Source: Thermoplasmata archaeon (GTDB lineage: Archaea > Thermoplasmatota > Thermoplasmata > Thermoplasmatales > Thermoplasmataceae). From it: DNA of 15,320 nucleotides. The translations under genes and the position numbers were made by a program. Location of the stretch: positions 1-15,320 of the forward strand of contig JAJZOK010000076.1 of the NCBI GenBank assembly GCA_021811525.1, written 5' to 3'. Each line of letters opens with the position of its first letter. Position 1 is the first letter of the stretch. The notes under the pieces were generated by a model. The model saw only the letters and a list, made by a program, of their open reading frames with translations, did not search any database and had not been told where the DNA came from. Positions 6,291 through 14,426 of the stretch are shown piece by piece.

Positions 6291-7400
6291 TCACCCCAAG
6301 GTTGCCTGGAGGGACTTCATCTTTCCGATGGTTTTTCTTGTGGTTTGGACGGAAACTGAAGCTTCAGGCACAGACTTTCCTTTCAGCTCTTCTAGATCAA
6401 CATTCTTAATGATCCATGCAGCAGTCTTCATTGATCTGTCCACATTCTCTTCCTTGAAGTCCTGGCGTGATGACCATCCCTTTATGTACGGAGAAGAATC
6501 CTTGAAGTCATAGCCAAAGTGTTTCCCAACAAGCCATGCAGATAATTCTGCCTCGGATTCCTGTACTCCTCTGGCTCCGCCTTTCCCGTAGACGTGTTCA
6601 AGCTTTGCGTGTGAAAGTTCATGCAGCAATGTTCTGAGTGCCTGGACATTTTCACCCGGAACCTTCATTACATTTATTCTCTGGCCATGTTCCGGATCCT
6701 GAGATGTGAATCCTCTACCACCAGCAAAAGGATCCTCAGTGACCCTGTAGTTTGAAGATGCAACATCCTTCAGGTATGAATACAGAGACTGTGCCTTCAT
6801 CTCCGAATCCCTGTCAAAGACGTTGATCTGCTTCTTTCCCGGTTTGGCTTCAACTGCTTTCTTGTCAAAGACCTGTGTTATGCCAAATGTATGAGTGGGT
6901 ACGCGATTATTGGGGTATTTTTCTCTGACCTTTTCATCTATCATTTCATCACTTAAGCCCTGGGCTCTCAGCTTGTTGATGAAGTCAAGTATCTTTCCAT
7001 TTGATGCGTGCTTTCCGGAAACAACAGGGAATAGGATATTGATAGGTACAGCATCCTCCTTTACCTTGTAGCCATATGCCTGCCAATCGCTCTTTGAGCG
7101 TACTACGGTTGCATATGGATCCTGCTCCTTTATGTGCACTGAATTGAATGAAGAAAAGCTACCAAGAAGGCCTGTGTACTTTTCCAAATGGAGGAGCATC
7201 TGATCTACTGTTGTAGCCTGACTTGCTCTCTTCAGCTGGTCTCTCGCGAGCTGTTCTAGAGTCAAGGTTTCCTTCCTGCTCGGATTTACATCGCTGTATC
7301 GAAGTTTCATCTCAAGCGTAGGCCTTGCTTCCTTCATTCCAGTTATCTTGACTTGCCTGTTCTTTTCCTTATCCTTTACAGTAATCCATTTTTCTGCCAT
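6291..7400 (-). CDS. ArdC/LtrC-like zinc metallopeptidase (antirestriction-type)
   Basis: Residues 60-185 resemble the ArdC N-terminal domain: a WQAYGYKVKEDAVPINILFPV segment (106-126), then FGITQVFDKKAV (172-183), matching the family pattern of W..GY.VKKGE..I.I..PV and ..VFD.SQT. The C-terminal half is a zincin: HELSH at 260-264 (zinc ligands H260 and H264, catalytic E261), a downstream ESEAE at 281-285 likely giving the third ligand, and YIKGW at 305-309, typical after the active site. In plasmids and phages such proteins enter recipient cells and counter restriction; ArdC binds single-stranded DNA. Family assignment is from motif memory. The extra N-terminal 60 residues are charged and not recognised. 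An AGAGGTGTAA ribosome-binding site lies 4 nt upstream. Its presence argues that the operon belongs to a mobile element transferred between cells. Confidence 0.75.
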   Translation of the reverse strand: MAEKWITVKDKEKNRQVKITGMKEARPTLEMKLRYSDVNPSRKETLTLEQLARDQLKRASQATTVDQMLLHLEKYTGLLGSFSSFNSVHIKEQDPYATVVRSKSDWQAYGYKVKEDAVPINILFPVVSGKHASNGKILDFINKLRAQGLSDEMIDEKVREKYPNNRVPTHTFGITQVFDKKAVEAKPGKKQINVFDRDSEMKAQSLYSYLKDVASSNYRVTEDPFAGGRGFTSQDPEHGQRINVMKVPGENVQALRTLLHELSHAKLEHVYGKGGARGVQESEAELSAWLVGKHFGYDFKDSSPYIKGWSSRQDFKEENVDRSMKTAAWIIKNVDLEELKGKSVPEASVSVQTTRKTIGKMKSLQATLG

Positions 7401-7412
7401 TTTTACACCTCT

Positions 7413-7739
7413 TTAGTTCTCTCCAGTTACATATCTCAGGTCGTGGAGTGCGATTTCTTTCAGATGTGGTCGGTGAGCATTCATCCTTACGAGATCTGAA
7501 AATTTCCATGCAGTCTTCTTTTTTCCATATTTCTTCATTGCTGCATCTATCGCTGTCCTTCGTTCAGGCCAAGACTCCTTCATCCTGTAACCAAGATCTG
7601 TCAAGGATCCGGGATTCCTGATTCCCATCCTGTTGATCTGGTTGGGTGAGATTTCCCTGCGAATCGATGTGGCGTTTCTCTCCTTTATGGGAATGGCCTG
7701 CTTCTTTCCGTTCTGGTTTACAGTTCTAAACTTCGTCAT
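7413..7739 (-). CDS. Small basic protein with a GY-RR-YG motif, 108 aa
   Basis: A soluble, strongly basic protein, probably nucleic-acid-binding. Residues 44-104 contain a pattern, GSLTDLGY (44-51), S56, RR (60-61), YG (71-72), P91, D100 and YV (103-104), that recalls small basic proteins of unknown function in large eukaryotic DNA viruses (the group I remember as DUF5771). That recollection needs a profile search. The start at 7739 is chosen because GAGGTGA, overlapping the previous stop codon, lies 5 nt upstream; a frame extending to 7805 has no ribosome-binding site and would overlap the previous gene by 62 bp. It sits between a small soluble protein and the ArdC-like gene. Confidence 0.7.
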   Translation of the reverse strand: MTKFRTVNQNGKKQAIPIKERNATSIRREISPNQINRMGIRNPGSLTDLGYRMKESWPERRTAIDAAMKKYGKKKTAWKFSDLVRMNAHRPHLKEIALHDLRYVTGEN

Positions 7740-7743
7740 TTTT

Positions 7744-8055
7744 TCACCTCTTGAGTATGAATATCTGGGGCACCCTGTGGAAGATAGCCCATATCTCCCC
7801 TTCACCGATCCTTGAAGAATTTGCTTCCTGAGTTCGCTCCACCCTGTGGACCTTTGACACTGACAATCCTACGGGCACTCGCATCATGCCCGATGATATG
7901 GGCGGAGCCCGCTCATCCTGGTCCTCTGCTTCCCTGAATTCCCTGTAGGAGAATTTGGCGTACCTGTTGTCCTCCAGGGAAGGATCGAGGGCAAAGATGT
8001 CGTCCCAGATCTGCTGTATCCTGATCTTCCGCATGGAGTAATCGTGCTCAATCAT
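7744..8055 (-). CDS. Small soluble protein, 103 aa
   Basis: Family not recognised. There is no membrane segment. The N-terminal half is helical with alternating charges (QIWDDIFALDPSLED, YREFREAEDQDE); the C-terminal half holds predicted beta strands (MRVPVGLSV, EIWAIFHRVPQIFIL). It starts with an ATG overlapping the stop of the coiled-coil protein gene (ATGA, 8055-8052), with GAGGT upstream; M8 is an alternative start. Tight overlap on the upstream side and 4 nt on the downstream side argue that it is made together with its neighbours. Confidence 0.7.
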   Translation of the reverse strand: MIEHDYSMRKIRIQQIWDDIFALDPSLEDNRYAKFSYREFREAEDQDERAPPISSGMMRVPVGLSVSKVHRVERTQEANSSRIGEGEIWAIFHRVPQIFILKR

Positions 8056-8807
8056 TGGGAGGACCTCACCTTTATCAGGTCGTTCGTGTCCTTGAGGTCC
8101 TGGATTTCCTCCAGCGATTTCCGGATCACCTTTGGAGCCTGGTCTTCATCCTCAGAGTATGCTGTACCCAGAGCTTCGAACTGTTCCTTCGTAATTTTCC
8201 TTGCAGCAAGCTTTGTAAGCAATGGCATTAGTTTCTCGTATTTGGTGATCATATGCTCATGGTTGATCAGAATCTGAATGAGGTTCTCGTACTCCTCAGC
8301 GTGCATTATGAACTTGAGAAGGTTGTGTTCAGGATGCATGAAGTGTATGGATGAAATTACTCCTTTTTCATCGAATTCCACCCTTTCAGCAAGATGCACT
8401 GCCCCGATGTTGGAACGGGCTGCCGGTTGATAATTTTCAAACACAACCATGTTGAAAAGGCCTGATGGCACCCTGAATTCATGGATTATGAGACTCTTCT
8501 TGTGGACCTTGAGTTCAAGGATCCTTTCACTTGGTACCTTGTGAATCCTGTCGGTATACAGGAAGATCAGTAGGCTCATGCTGGCCGCCATTGCCAGTGT
8601 AAATGGTGCACCTACAAGCCGATACGAAACATACAGTAGGAAGAAGCCAAGGGCAAATCTCCACCATGTCTCCCGGATTGTGGACCATATGGACACATAT
8701 CGATCCCGTTCCTTCTTGAGCCTGTCAATATCTTTCTTTGACTGCTCAAGCTCCTTCTGTTCCTTTTCCTGCCTACGCTCTATGATCTTGTCTGCTACAT
8801 AACCCAT
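8052..8807 (-). CDS. Coiled-coil two-TM protein with a large cytosolic domain
   Basis: Function unknown. Residues 5-37 form a highly charged coiled coil (ERRQEKEQKELEQSKK and following). Two adjacent membrane segments, 49-66 and 67-85, are separated by a very short turn, so both ends should face the cytosol. Residues 90-250 form a soluble domain with beta strands (LIIHEFRVPSG, VVFENYQPAA) and a helical C-terminus. No signal peptide and few sequons fit a cytosolic orientation. Such a hairpin anchor could link the external membrane proteins encoded upstream to the cytosolic proteins and ATPase encoded downstream. GAGGTAA, overlapping the previous stop, is its ribosome-binding site. Confidence 0.8.
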   Translation of the reverse strand: MGYVADKIIERRQEKEQKELEQSKKDIDRLKKERDRYVSIWSTIRETWWRFALGFFLLYVSYRLVGAPFTLAMAASMSLLIFLYTDRIHKVPSERILELKVHKKSLIIHEFRVPSGLFNMVVFENYQPAARSNIGAVHLAERVEFDEKGVISSIHFMHPEHNLLKFIMHAEEYENLIQILINHEHMITKYEKLMPLLTKLAARKITKEQFEALGTAYSEDEDQAPKVIRKSLEEIQDLKDTNDLIKVRSSQ

Positions 8808-8811
8808 GATT

Positions 8812-9645
8812 TTACCTCATCTGCATAACCCTGCGGTTCTTCCTGGAAATAACCCAGGCCCCCACTGTCAATATTGCGAAAAGAAGGCCAATGGAAGCAT
8901 CCGTCAGGACATGAATACCAAAATCGATGTATTCTGACAGTGTGAATTGAGCCTTTGGGGCTGTATGGCCGTAGTACTGCTGCAAAGGTACCGTTGCAAT
9001 GAGTTCTTGCGGATAAGCATAGGTCTTTCCGCCTATCTTGATGATAACACTCGCTCCGCCCTTAGAAACGTTAAAATCGACTGATTTGGAGCCTTGGACA
9101 TACCCTGAAGTCAGGTTATGTCCGTTATCTGTGATGGTGAAGGATTCGTTCTTGGAAGTTGAAAAATATGCTATCCAGTCCTGGTACATCAGTGCGTGTG
9201 ACTGCCCCGGTTGTACCGTGAGGAACTGGGACTGGTGCGGCATGTAGGATGACACGGACACGGAAATGAGCGATTTTGATGATAGAAAATTTATTATGGT
9301 TATGTTGTCGAAGCTGTATTTCACTCCATTGAAGAATACATCCACTGAAACCTGTGAAGCATTGAATATCTCATGTATAACCATTGAAGAGCTGCTGTAT
9401 CCCTTAGCCAGTACTGAACCATTCTCAACGACTTCATAATTCCCCTGACCTTCAATCACGATGGACCAGTTCCTGAACATCTCCATGTCTGACTGGTTTC
9501 CTTCCAGGAACAGGGACTGTTTAGATCCTTTATGGGAGGAAAATGCGTATACCCTGTGTGAGAGCTGAGGAGAGTGAGCAATGGATAGTGGCAATGCGAT
9601 TAATGCCACAATGAGAAGTGCAATTCCCGCAGCTGCCGCCTTCAT
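8812..9645 (-). CDS. Anchored ectodomain protein, 277 aa
   Basis: Function unknown. A signal peptide (1-25, alanine and isoleucine-rich) is followed by an extracellular domain of about 220 residues with beta-rich repeats and sequons (NQS, NWS, NGS, NAS, NIT, NES, NLT, NVS). A single C-terminal membrane segment (about 246-267) and a short basic tail (RKNRRVMQMR) anchor it with the tail in the cytosol. Two halves look alike: each has an NWSIVIEG or DWIAYFST segment, then a GYxxxS turn and a strand ending in a -VKYSF or -GKTYAY motif, suggesting an internal duplication. The start overlaps the stop of the 55-residue gene by ATGA. Confidence 0.8.
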   Translation of the reverse strand: MKAAAAGIALLIVALIALPLSIAHSPQLSHRVYAFSSHKGSKQSLFLEGNQSDMEMFRNWSIVIEGQGNYEVVENGSVLAKGYSSSSMVIHEIFNASQVSVDVFFNGVKYSFDNITIINFLSSKSLISVSVSSYMPHQSQFLTVQPGQSHALMYQDWIAYFSTSKNESFTITDNGHNLTSGYVQGSKSVDFNVSKGGASVIIKIGGKTYAYPQELIATVPLQQYYGHTAPKAQFTLSEYIDFGIHVLTDASIGLLFAILTVGAWVISRKNRRVMQMR

Positions 9646-9809
9646 TCCAGGATCATTCCTGCCGTCATGTTGGTGCCGCCTGGCGGCCCAAGGAAGAAAT
9701 GCCTGAACAGCGTGATGAGGCTTGACAGGTCCAGGCCCATCCTCGTCAGCACTATCACTATTATGATCAGGACGAACACTCCGATTGCCAGGTCTGTTGC
9801 TTTACCCAT
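9642..9809 (-). CDS. 55-residue single-TM protein
   Basis: A small gene fills the gap between the PKD protein and the next ectodomain protein. The product starts MGKATDLAIG, has one very hydrophobic segment (about residues 8-22, FVLIIIVIV core), and a short tail with GPPGGTNMT that carries one sequon. AGGTG, overlapping the stop codon of the PKD gene, lies 8 nt before the ATG, and the stop overlaps the next start (ATGA), so both ends fit the operon perfectly. Short one-TM proteins of this kind are often pilin-like, holin-like or assembly subunits; none is indicated specifically here. Confidence 0.75.
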   Translation of the reverse strand: MGKATDLAIGVFVLIIIVIVLTRMGLDLSSLITLFRHFFLGPPGGTNMTAGMILE

Positions 9810-9813
9810 GTTT

Positions 9814-12800
9814 TTACACCTTTCCCTTCTTCGTTCTCCTCAGGTCCCCGCCGGGCCTCGACTCGTACTCATCCCCACCGATTTCCACAACCTGGGTTCC
9901 CCTCTGTTTGAGGGCTACGATCACGGTAATTGCTGAAATTATGACGCCCATGAGCGTCAGGAAGGAGGCAGGACCGCCCACTGCTGTGACGAAGTAGCCC
10001 AGGCCCGTGAACCCGTTGGAGCCCCCACCCTGCAGGCTTGGGGAGATGCTGAATTCTGAGTTGGAATAGTTCGAGGAATCGTTGCTGAATGCCACGAACT
10101 CAATCCTGTAGGTGCCTGAGGTGAAGTTGAATTCATTGAGCGACAATGTCCACTGTGTTGCGTTGCCTGAGCCTCCGGCATAATCCAGGAAGTAAGTGTT
10201 GCCTGAAGCATCCGGACCTGAGAGGACGGCTTCCACATCCTGGACCGGATATCTTGAATGCGCAGTCACGTTGAACACGATGGACGAGGTGCCGTTGCCT
10301 TCCTGCACCGTGAGAGAAATGCTGCCCGATGCTGTAGGAGACGACACCGTAACCACAAGCGTCTCAGAGGATACCGCACCAAGCCCGTCGATCACCTTTA
10401 CTGTGATGTCCCTGGTCCCCGCATGCCTGAAGGTGAATGTCTCAGAAGGCTGACCGTAGGTCACGTTGTCATAGGTCCACCTGTACTCCTTGATGCTGGA
10501 ATCATAGCTGAATGATCCCGATGCATCAAGGGTGACTGAGGAATTCACCAGGACATTGGACTTGTAGCCTGTAACCTGGATCACAGGCAGGCTGGGGACC
10601 ATTCCCACGTCAATGTGTGTCCTGTATGCCTGGGCACCATTGAAGGTGTAGCTGAAATCCGCTGTTACGTTGTTGTTCGCCGAATACGAAGGGAAGGTGT
10701 AGTTGAATTCCAAGGTTGAATACTGGTTCCCGTTGGGAAGGTTCCAGGTGATGGAAGCATTTTGGGCATACCATGCTGCCCTGGCCTGGAATTCAACCTG
10801 GGTGAGGACAGTTACATTGCTTTGCGGGCTGTACGAAAGCCTCACGGGCGCAGGAAGCGACTCTATCTCCATGGCTGAATATCCCTGGGCTCCTCCCTGG
10901 TCCTTCACTGTCAGGTTCACCGTATAGTTCCCGGTGCCGAATGTTTCACTGGGGCTTGCGGATACCGATGCCTTGCCATTCCCGAAGTCCCAGTTGTACG
11001 AATATGAGGACCCGCCCAGCACCGATGAAAGGAAATCCACTTTCAAAGGGGATATGCCCTCGCTTGTGCTGGCGGATATCCTGACGTAAAGGTTCACGGT
11101 TATGTTGAAATAGAAATTGCCTGAGAAGCCGCCTTCATCCTTCGCATGAACGATTACCTCCCTGGTTCCCGCATTGCTGAATGAATAGTTGGCATACCTC
11201 CCTGAGGCGCTCCCTGAGGGGAATGTCCATGTCAGGTGTATTTCGCCGGTCCCATTCCCTGTGAAAGCCTCAAAAAGTGTTGTTACTGAAGCAGTTGCCT
11301 GTCTTGGCGTGATCCCCACGGATGGCGAGTTGTTTGCCCTTATGTTCATAAGGGCATAAGATGTGCCGCCTGCTGCATCCACGACGGATACCTTGACCGT
11401 ATAGTTTCCCACCACGCCGAATGCACAGGTGATATTCTGGGTGTGGAACGTGTGGCCGTCAATGGTCCAGTTGTACGACACAGGTGGAGTTCCGCCGGAT
11501 TCATTGGCATAGAAGTGATCTGAAATCCCCACATCCACGTAATAGAAGGATGCGCTTGCCTGCACCGATGGCCCTGAGTTCACGTATTCGGTCAGTGAAG
11601 CGTTCGCTGAATTCCCGTAGTGATCGGTTGCCTCCAGCGTAACATTGTAGGAACCTGAATCGCTGAATTCATAGGTAAGGTTCCGGGCATTGCTTACGCT
11701 GGTGCCATCGACATACCACAGGTAGGTGAACGGTCCCGCTCCCCTGGCATGGGGATAGAATGCCGTCTTTACGTTCACGTCAGTGGGATTGGCGCCTGAG
11801 CTAATGTTCAGCGTGGGGTAAGGCTCAGTGATCCAGGTTACATTGTAGGGGAAATTGTCAGAGGCGTTATTCTCGGATGTGAAGGAAATGGCCTCGTAGC
11901 CTGAGCCATGGAATTCCCCTGAGGTTCCGTTCTCATAGCTCCCGTTGTAGACAGACGTAGTTGGATGTGATGAATTCCAGTGGATGTAATAGGATTCATT
12001 CAGGGCTCCGAAATATGAGGTGTTCATGCCCCAGGCATAGCCATGGGTGAAGGGTATGGGTGAGGATGAGGGGCTACCCGACCAGGAGAGGTTGGTCTGG
12101 CCGTAAGATCCATTACCGCTCACTCCATGGGTTACGAGGCCCACAGGTATGTTCCCGAATCCCGCATAAGGGTGACCTGGATCAGGGGTGATGGTGAAGT
12201 TGAAGTCCACTTTGCCATGAAAGGATTCGCCCAGGTGCCATACCGGTGCCATTGAATAATAATAGGTGGTCGATCCAAGGACCGTCAGCACGTCATATAC
12301 ATGGGACCAGTGAAGGGTATGGGAGCCATAGGTTGCATTGACGTACACGGTCCCGATGGTGTAGTATGCGGACGATCCGGAATAGAAGCCAGGGACGAAG
12401 GCAAACTCACCTCCATTGTACGCGTTCAGTGTGCCGTTGAATGTCGTCACATCCTCAGAGAAATTCATCCATGCATGGTAGAGGGGGCCCGTGGACTCCC
12501 TGGAGTTGAAGTCTTTCCTGTTCACGTTCAGCATGGTTGCGGATGAGTTCTCCTCTGGCCTGAGGGTCGTGGTGTGCGGGCTGTATGAGATGGATGGCGG
12601 AGCCCCCACCGTAACGTTCAATGTGGTGTTACCGTATCCCCCTGTGCAGTCCGATGCTGAGAGGTTGACCTCATACGTGCCCTCATGGCTGAACGTCACC
12701 GTGGGGTCCTGGATCGTCGACGTGATCCCGTTGCCGAAGTTCCAGGTGTAATTGTATCCTGATCCAATGCCTCCTGACGCGCTCTCCTCGAACTGCACGG

Positions 12801-13281
12801 GCGTGCCCTTGTCGATGGTCTGTGGTGCATTTATGCGTGCAACTGGCGCACTTACGGTTGTGATGTTCCAGCTCACGGAATACTTTGAGCCCGTTTCCAG
12901 GTTGACGTATCCCAGGAGCTCAGGGAGCGCCCTGGTGTCGCTGTATGAATAGTTACCTGGGGAAAGGTCCAGGGTATGGGATGATCCGGAATAGAGGTTG
13001 TTCCCGTCTATCTCCCAGTCCGGCTGGTATATGGTCGCATTGTAGGTGATGGGCTCACTGGCATCCTGCGTTATGGTGCCTATGGAGAATGAATCATTTG
13101 ATGTGTTCCCTGTGCCATGGTATAAGAGCCTGCTGCCCTGGTAAATCCATATGGTCTGGTTGTTTGTGGATGTGTCGGGATTTGCCTGTGAGCTAGAGGG
13201 AGCCATTGGCGTGAAGTTAAGGAGAACAATCATCGAAATAACCGAGATGGCCAGGGGGATCAGCATCTTTCCCCTGTTCAT
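9814..13281 (-). CDS. Giant PKD-repeat surface protein with C-terminal anchor, 1155 aa
   Basis: Membrane-anchored surface glycoprotein, probably an adhesin, spike or receptor-binding protein. Residues 1-28 are a signal peptide. About seven PKD or PKD-like beta domains are seen: 147-226, 488-567, 569-648, 650-729, 732-808, 809-893, 896-980, recognised by Y-x-W-x-F/D-G-N-G and G-T/N-Y-x-V-x-L/V-x-V/A-x-D motifs. Residues 227-487 form a different, sequon-rich domain; 981-1083 look Ig-like. A GGG linker precedes the membrane segment (about 1096-1124) and a basic cytosolic tail. Sequons are very frequent. PKD domains are common in archaeal surface-layer proteins and mediate protein or carbohydrate contacts. 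The start overlaps the previous stop (ATGA). G+C is much higher than on the left of the window (36 of 60 in 12661-12720). Confidence 0.85.
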   Translation of the reverse strand: MNRGKMLIPLAISVISMIVLLNFTPMAPSSSQANPDTSTNNQTIWIYQGSRLLYHGTGNTSNDSFSIGTITQDASEPITYNATIYQPDWEIDGNNLYSGSSHTLDLSPGNYSYSDTRALPELLGYVNLETGSKYSVSWNITTVSAPVARINAPQTIDKGTPVQFEESASGGIGSGYNYTWNFGNGITSTIQDPTVTFSHEGTYEVNLSASDCTGGYGNTTLNVTVGAPPSISYSPHTTTLRPEENSSATMLNVNRKDFNSRESTGPLYHAWMNFSEDVTTFNGTLNAYNGGEFAFVPGFYSGSSAYYTIGTVYVNATYGSHTLHWSHVYDVLTVLGSTTYYYSMAPVWHLGESFHGKVDFNFTITPDPGHPYAGFGNIPVGLVTHGVSGNGSYGQTNLSWSGSPSSSPIPFTHGYAWGMNTSYFGALNESYYIHWNSSHPTTSVYNGSYENGTSGEFHGSGYEAISFTSENNASDNFPYNVTWITEPYPTLNISSGANPTDVNVKTAFYPHARGAGPFTYLWYVDGTSVSNARNLTYEFSDSGSYNVTLEATDHYGNSANASLTEYVNSGPSVQASASFYYVDVGISDHFYANESGGTPPVSYNWTIDGHTFHTQNITCAFGVVGNYTVKVSVVDAAGGTSYALMNIRANNSPSVGITPRQATASVTTLFEAFTGNGTGEIHLTWTFPSGSASGRYANYSFSNAGTREVIVHAKDEGGFSGNFYFNITVNLYVRISASTSEGISPLKVDFLSSVLGGSSYSYNWDFGNGKASVSASPSETFGTGNYTVNLTVKDQGGAQGYSAMEIESLPAPVRLSYSPQSNVTVLTQVEFQARAAWYAQNASITWNLPNGNQYSTLEFNYTFPSYSANNNVTADFSYTFNGAQAYRTHIDVGMVPSLPVIQVTGYKSNVLVNSSVTLDASGSFSYDSSIKEYRWTYDNVTYGQPSETFTFRHAGTRDITVKVIDGLGAVSSETLVVTVSSPTASGSISLTVQEGNGTSSIVFNVTAHSRYPVQDVEAVLSGPDASGNTYFLDYAGGSGNATQWTLSLNEFNFTSGTYRIEFVAFSNDSSNYSNSEFSISPSLQGGGSNGFTGLGYFVTAVGGPASFLTLMGVIISAITVIVALKQRGTQVVEIGGDEYESRPGGDLRRTKKGKV

Positions 13282-13616
13282 GCAAACACGTCCAGGACGG
13301 GGATGTCCTTCATCTCACCGGCAATGAGGAACATGATGGAAAAGAACGCCACGAAGAGGCCGGAAAACACGGGAAGCGACATTATTCCCAGGGACCTTGA
13401 TGCATCCGTGATCACTGACAACTCAGTGTTGATCAGTGTGGACAGCCCGTCAAGTATGGCATAGACCACTATGTGGATGAGCGAGAAGAATAGCTTCATC
13501 AGTGCAGTCACGAAGGGGCCTGCAACCCTCCCCTGGAATGCGGATGCCAGTGAATTCCAGTCATGGGTGACGCCGCATCCCCAGGTTGTGGGGTCGTACC
13601 ATACGGACCGGCACAT
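13278..13616 (-). CDS. Two-TM membrane protein with cysteine-bearing N-terminus, 112 aa
   Basis: Function unknown. The N-terminal 30 residues (CRSVWYDPTTWGCG) contain two cysteines and three tryptophans and probably lie outside. Membrane segments are at about 35-56 and 76-99, separated by a short amphipathic segment. The ATG directly follows the previous stop, with GGAGG 10 nt upstream, and its own stop overlaps the next start, so it is firmly inside the operon. It and the preceding gene have a similar size and two-TM plan and could be paralogues or two halves of a pore; VirB6/TrbL-like roles are conceivable but not shown. Confidence 0.75.
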   Translation of the reverse strand: MCRSVWYDPTTWGCGVTHDWNSLASAFQGRVAGPFVTALMKLFFSLIHIVVYAILDGLSTLINTELSVITDASRSLGIMSLPVFSGLFVAFFSIMFLIAGEMKDIPVLDVFA

Positions 13617-13967
13617 CTAAAGGGCTTCCTCCAGTCCTTCCACATCCTTTTCTGCACCAACAAAGTCCATGACGAAGTATACGATGAAGAATGTCAGGAC
13701 AAGGGAGATGCCTGCCATGAGGAAGCTCCATATGCCGTACGAGGCAGCGCTTGATGCCCATGCAAAGAGTATCTGCTGGAACGCTGCACCCATGGCATAT
13801 ATGATGTTGGTTGCCGCTCCCACCATGGCGCCGACTATGCCCTTGATGAATCCCATTACGAGGTTCCATATGCTCACCAGGATGCTATTACCGTTAAAGG
13901 TTGACGAGGAAGAATCTGTTGTCAGCGTGAGATGTGCCATTAGAGGAATGGTCGAAGGATGGCTCAC
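13617..13967 (-). CDS. Two-TM membrane protein, 116 aa
   Basis: Function unknown. The first 30 residues are Ser/Thr-rich. A glycine and alanine-rich segment follows (34-60, FIKGIVGAMVGAATNI), then a second membrane segment (78-102). The tail is acidic (EKDVEGLEEAL). The start chosen is GTG at 13967, which overlaps the upstream stop (GTGA) with GGGAGG 9 nt before it. An ATG at 13940 lacks a ribosome-binding site, and the longer frame to 14018 runs through the previous gene. GxxxG-type helices suggest tight packing in an oligomer. Confidence 0.7.
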   Translation of the reverse strand: MSHPSTIPLMAHLTLTTDSSSSTFNGNSILVSIWNLVMGFIKGIVGAMVGAATNIIYAMGAAFQQILFAWASSAASYGIWSFLMAGISLVLTFFIVYFVMDFVGAEKDVEGLEEAL

Positions 13968-14425
13968 TTCCTCTTCCCTCCCACATATGACCTGGTGTGG
14001 AGCCAGGCTGCATGCCATATGGTCACCAGTGAGAACACAACGATGGCTATGCCGTCAAAGATTGCAGCCTGGTTCCCGTAGTATATTGGCAGCAGCACAT
14101 ACCTGCCAAAGTGGAACAGGAGGCCGAGTAAACCGCCAACAAACATTCCAGCCATGAAGGCGGGCACGAACCTTGCAAGGAGATCAAGCTTTCCCTTTCC
14201 TGGTGAGGTGAACATCTCAACAATCAGCCAGGATGCAAATCCCATGATGATGCCGGGAATCAGCACGCCCTCCGTGATCACGTAAGTGTTTCCGAACACC
14301 ACGAACGTTGGCTTCTCGAACATCAGCGCAATGACTGAGAGTGAGGCCATCGCCGATATGATGACTGCTCCCACGCTCCAGTTCCCATATGTGGGCTTTA
14401 TTTTTCCCATGATTTTATGAGCCAT
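13964..14425 (-). CDS. Four-TM integral membrane protein, 153 aa
   Basis: Function unknown. Four membrane segments are seen at about 17-36, 49-70, 84-106 and 120-142, with a basic C-terminus (GGKRK) expected in the cytosol. A small SPGKGK loop lies between segments two and three. The ATG at 14425 is chosen over 14440 because GGAGGT lies 7 nt upstream; it follows the previous stop by 1 nt. In this context it may be a scaffold for the ectodomain proteins. Confidence 0.8.
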   Translation of the reverse strand: MAHKIMGKIKPTYGNWSVGAVIISAMASLSVIALMFEKPTFVVFGNTYVITEGVLIPGIIMGFASWLIVEMFTSPGKGKLDLLARFVPAFMAGMFVGGLLGLLFHFGRYVLLPIYYGNQAAIFDGIAIVVFSLVTIWHAAWLHTRSYVGGKRK

Positions 14426-14426
14426 T

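Noticed and set aside
10196..12952. Several plus-strand frames of 60-90 codons opposite the PKD gene
   Set aside because: They are antisense shadows of a G+C-rich repeat-containing gene, without promoters or ribosome-binding sites.
13968..14018. Extended N-terminus of the 116-aa membrane protein starting at 14018
   Set aside because: It would overlap the upstream gene by 55 bp and has a weak start context compared with the GTGA overlap at 13967.
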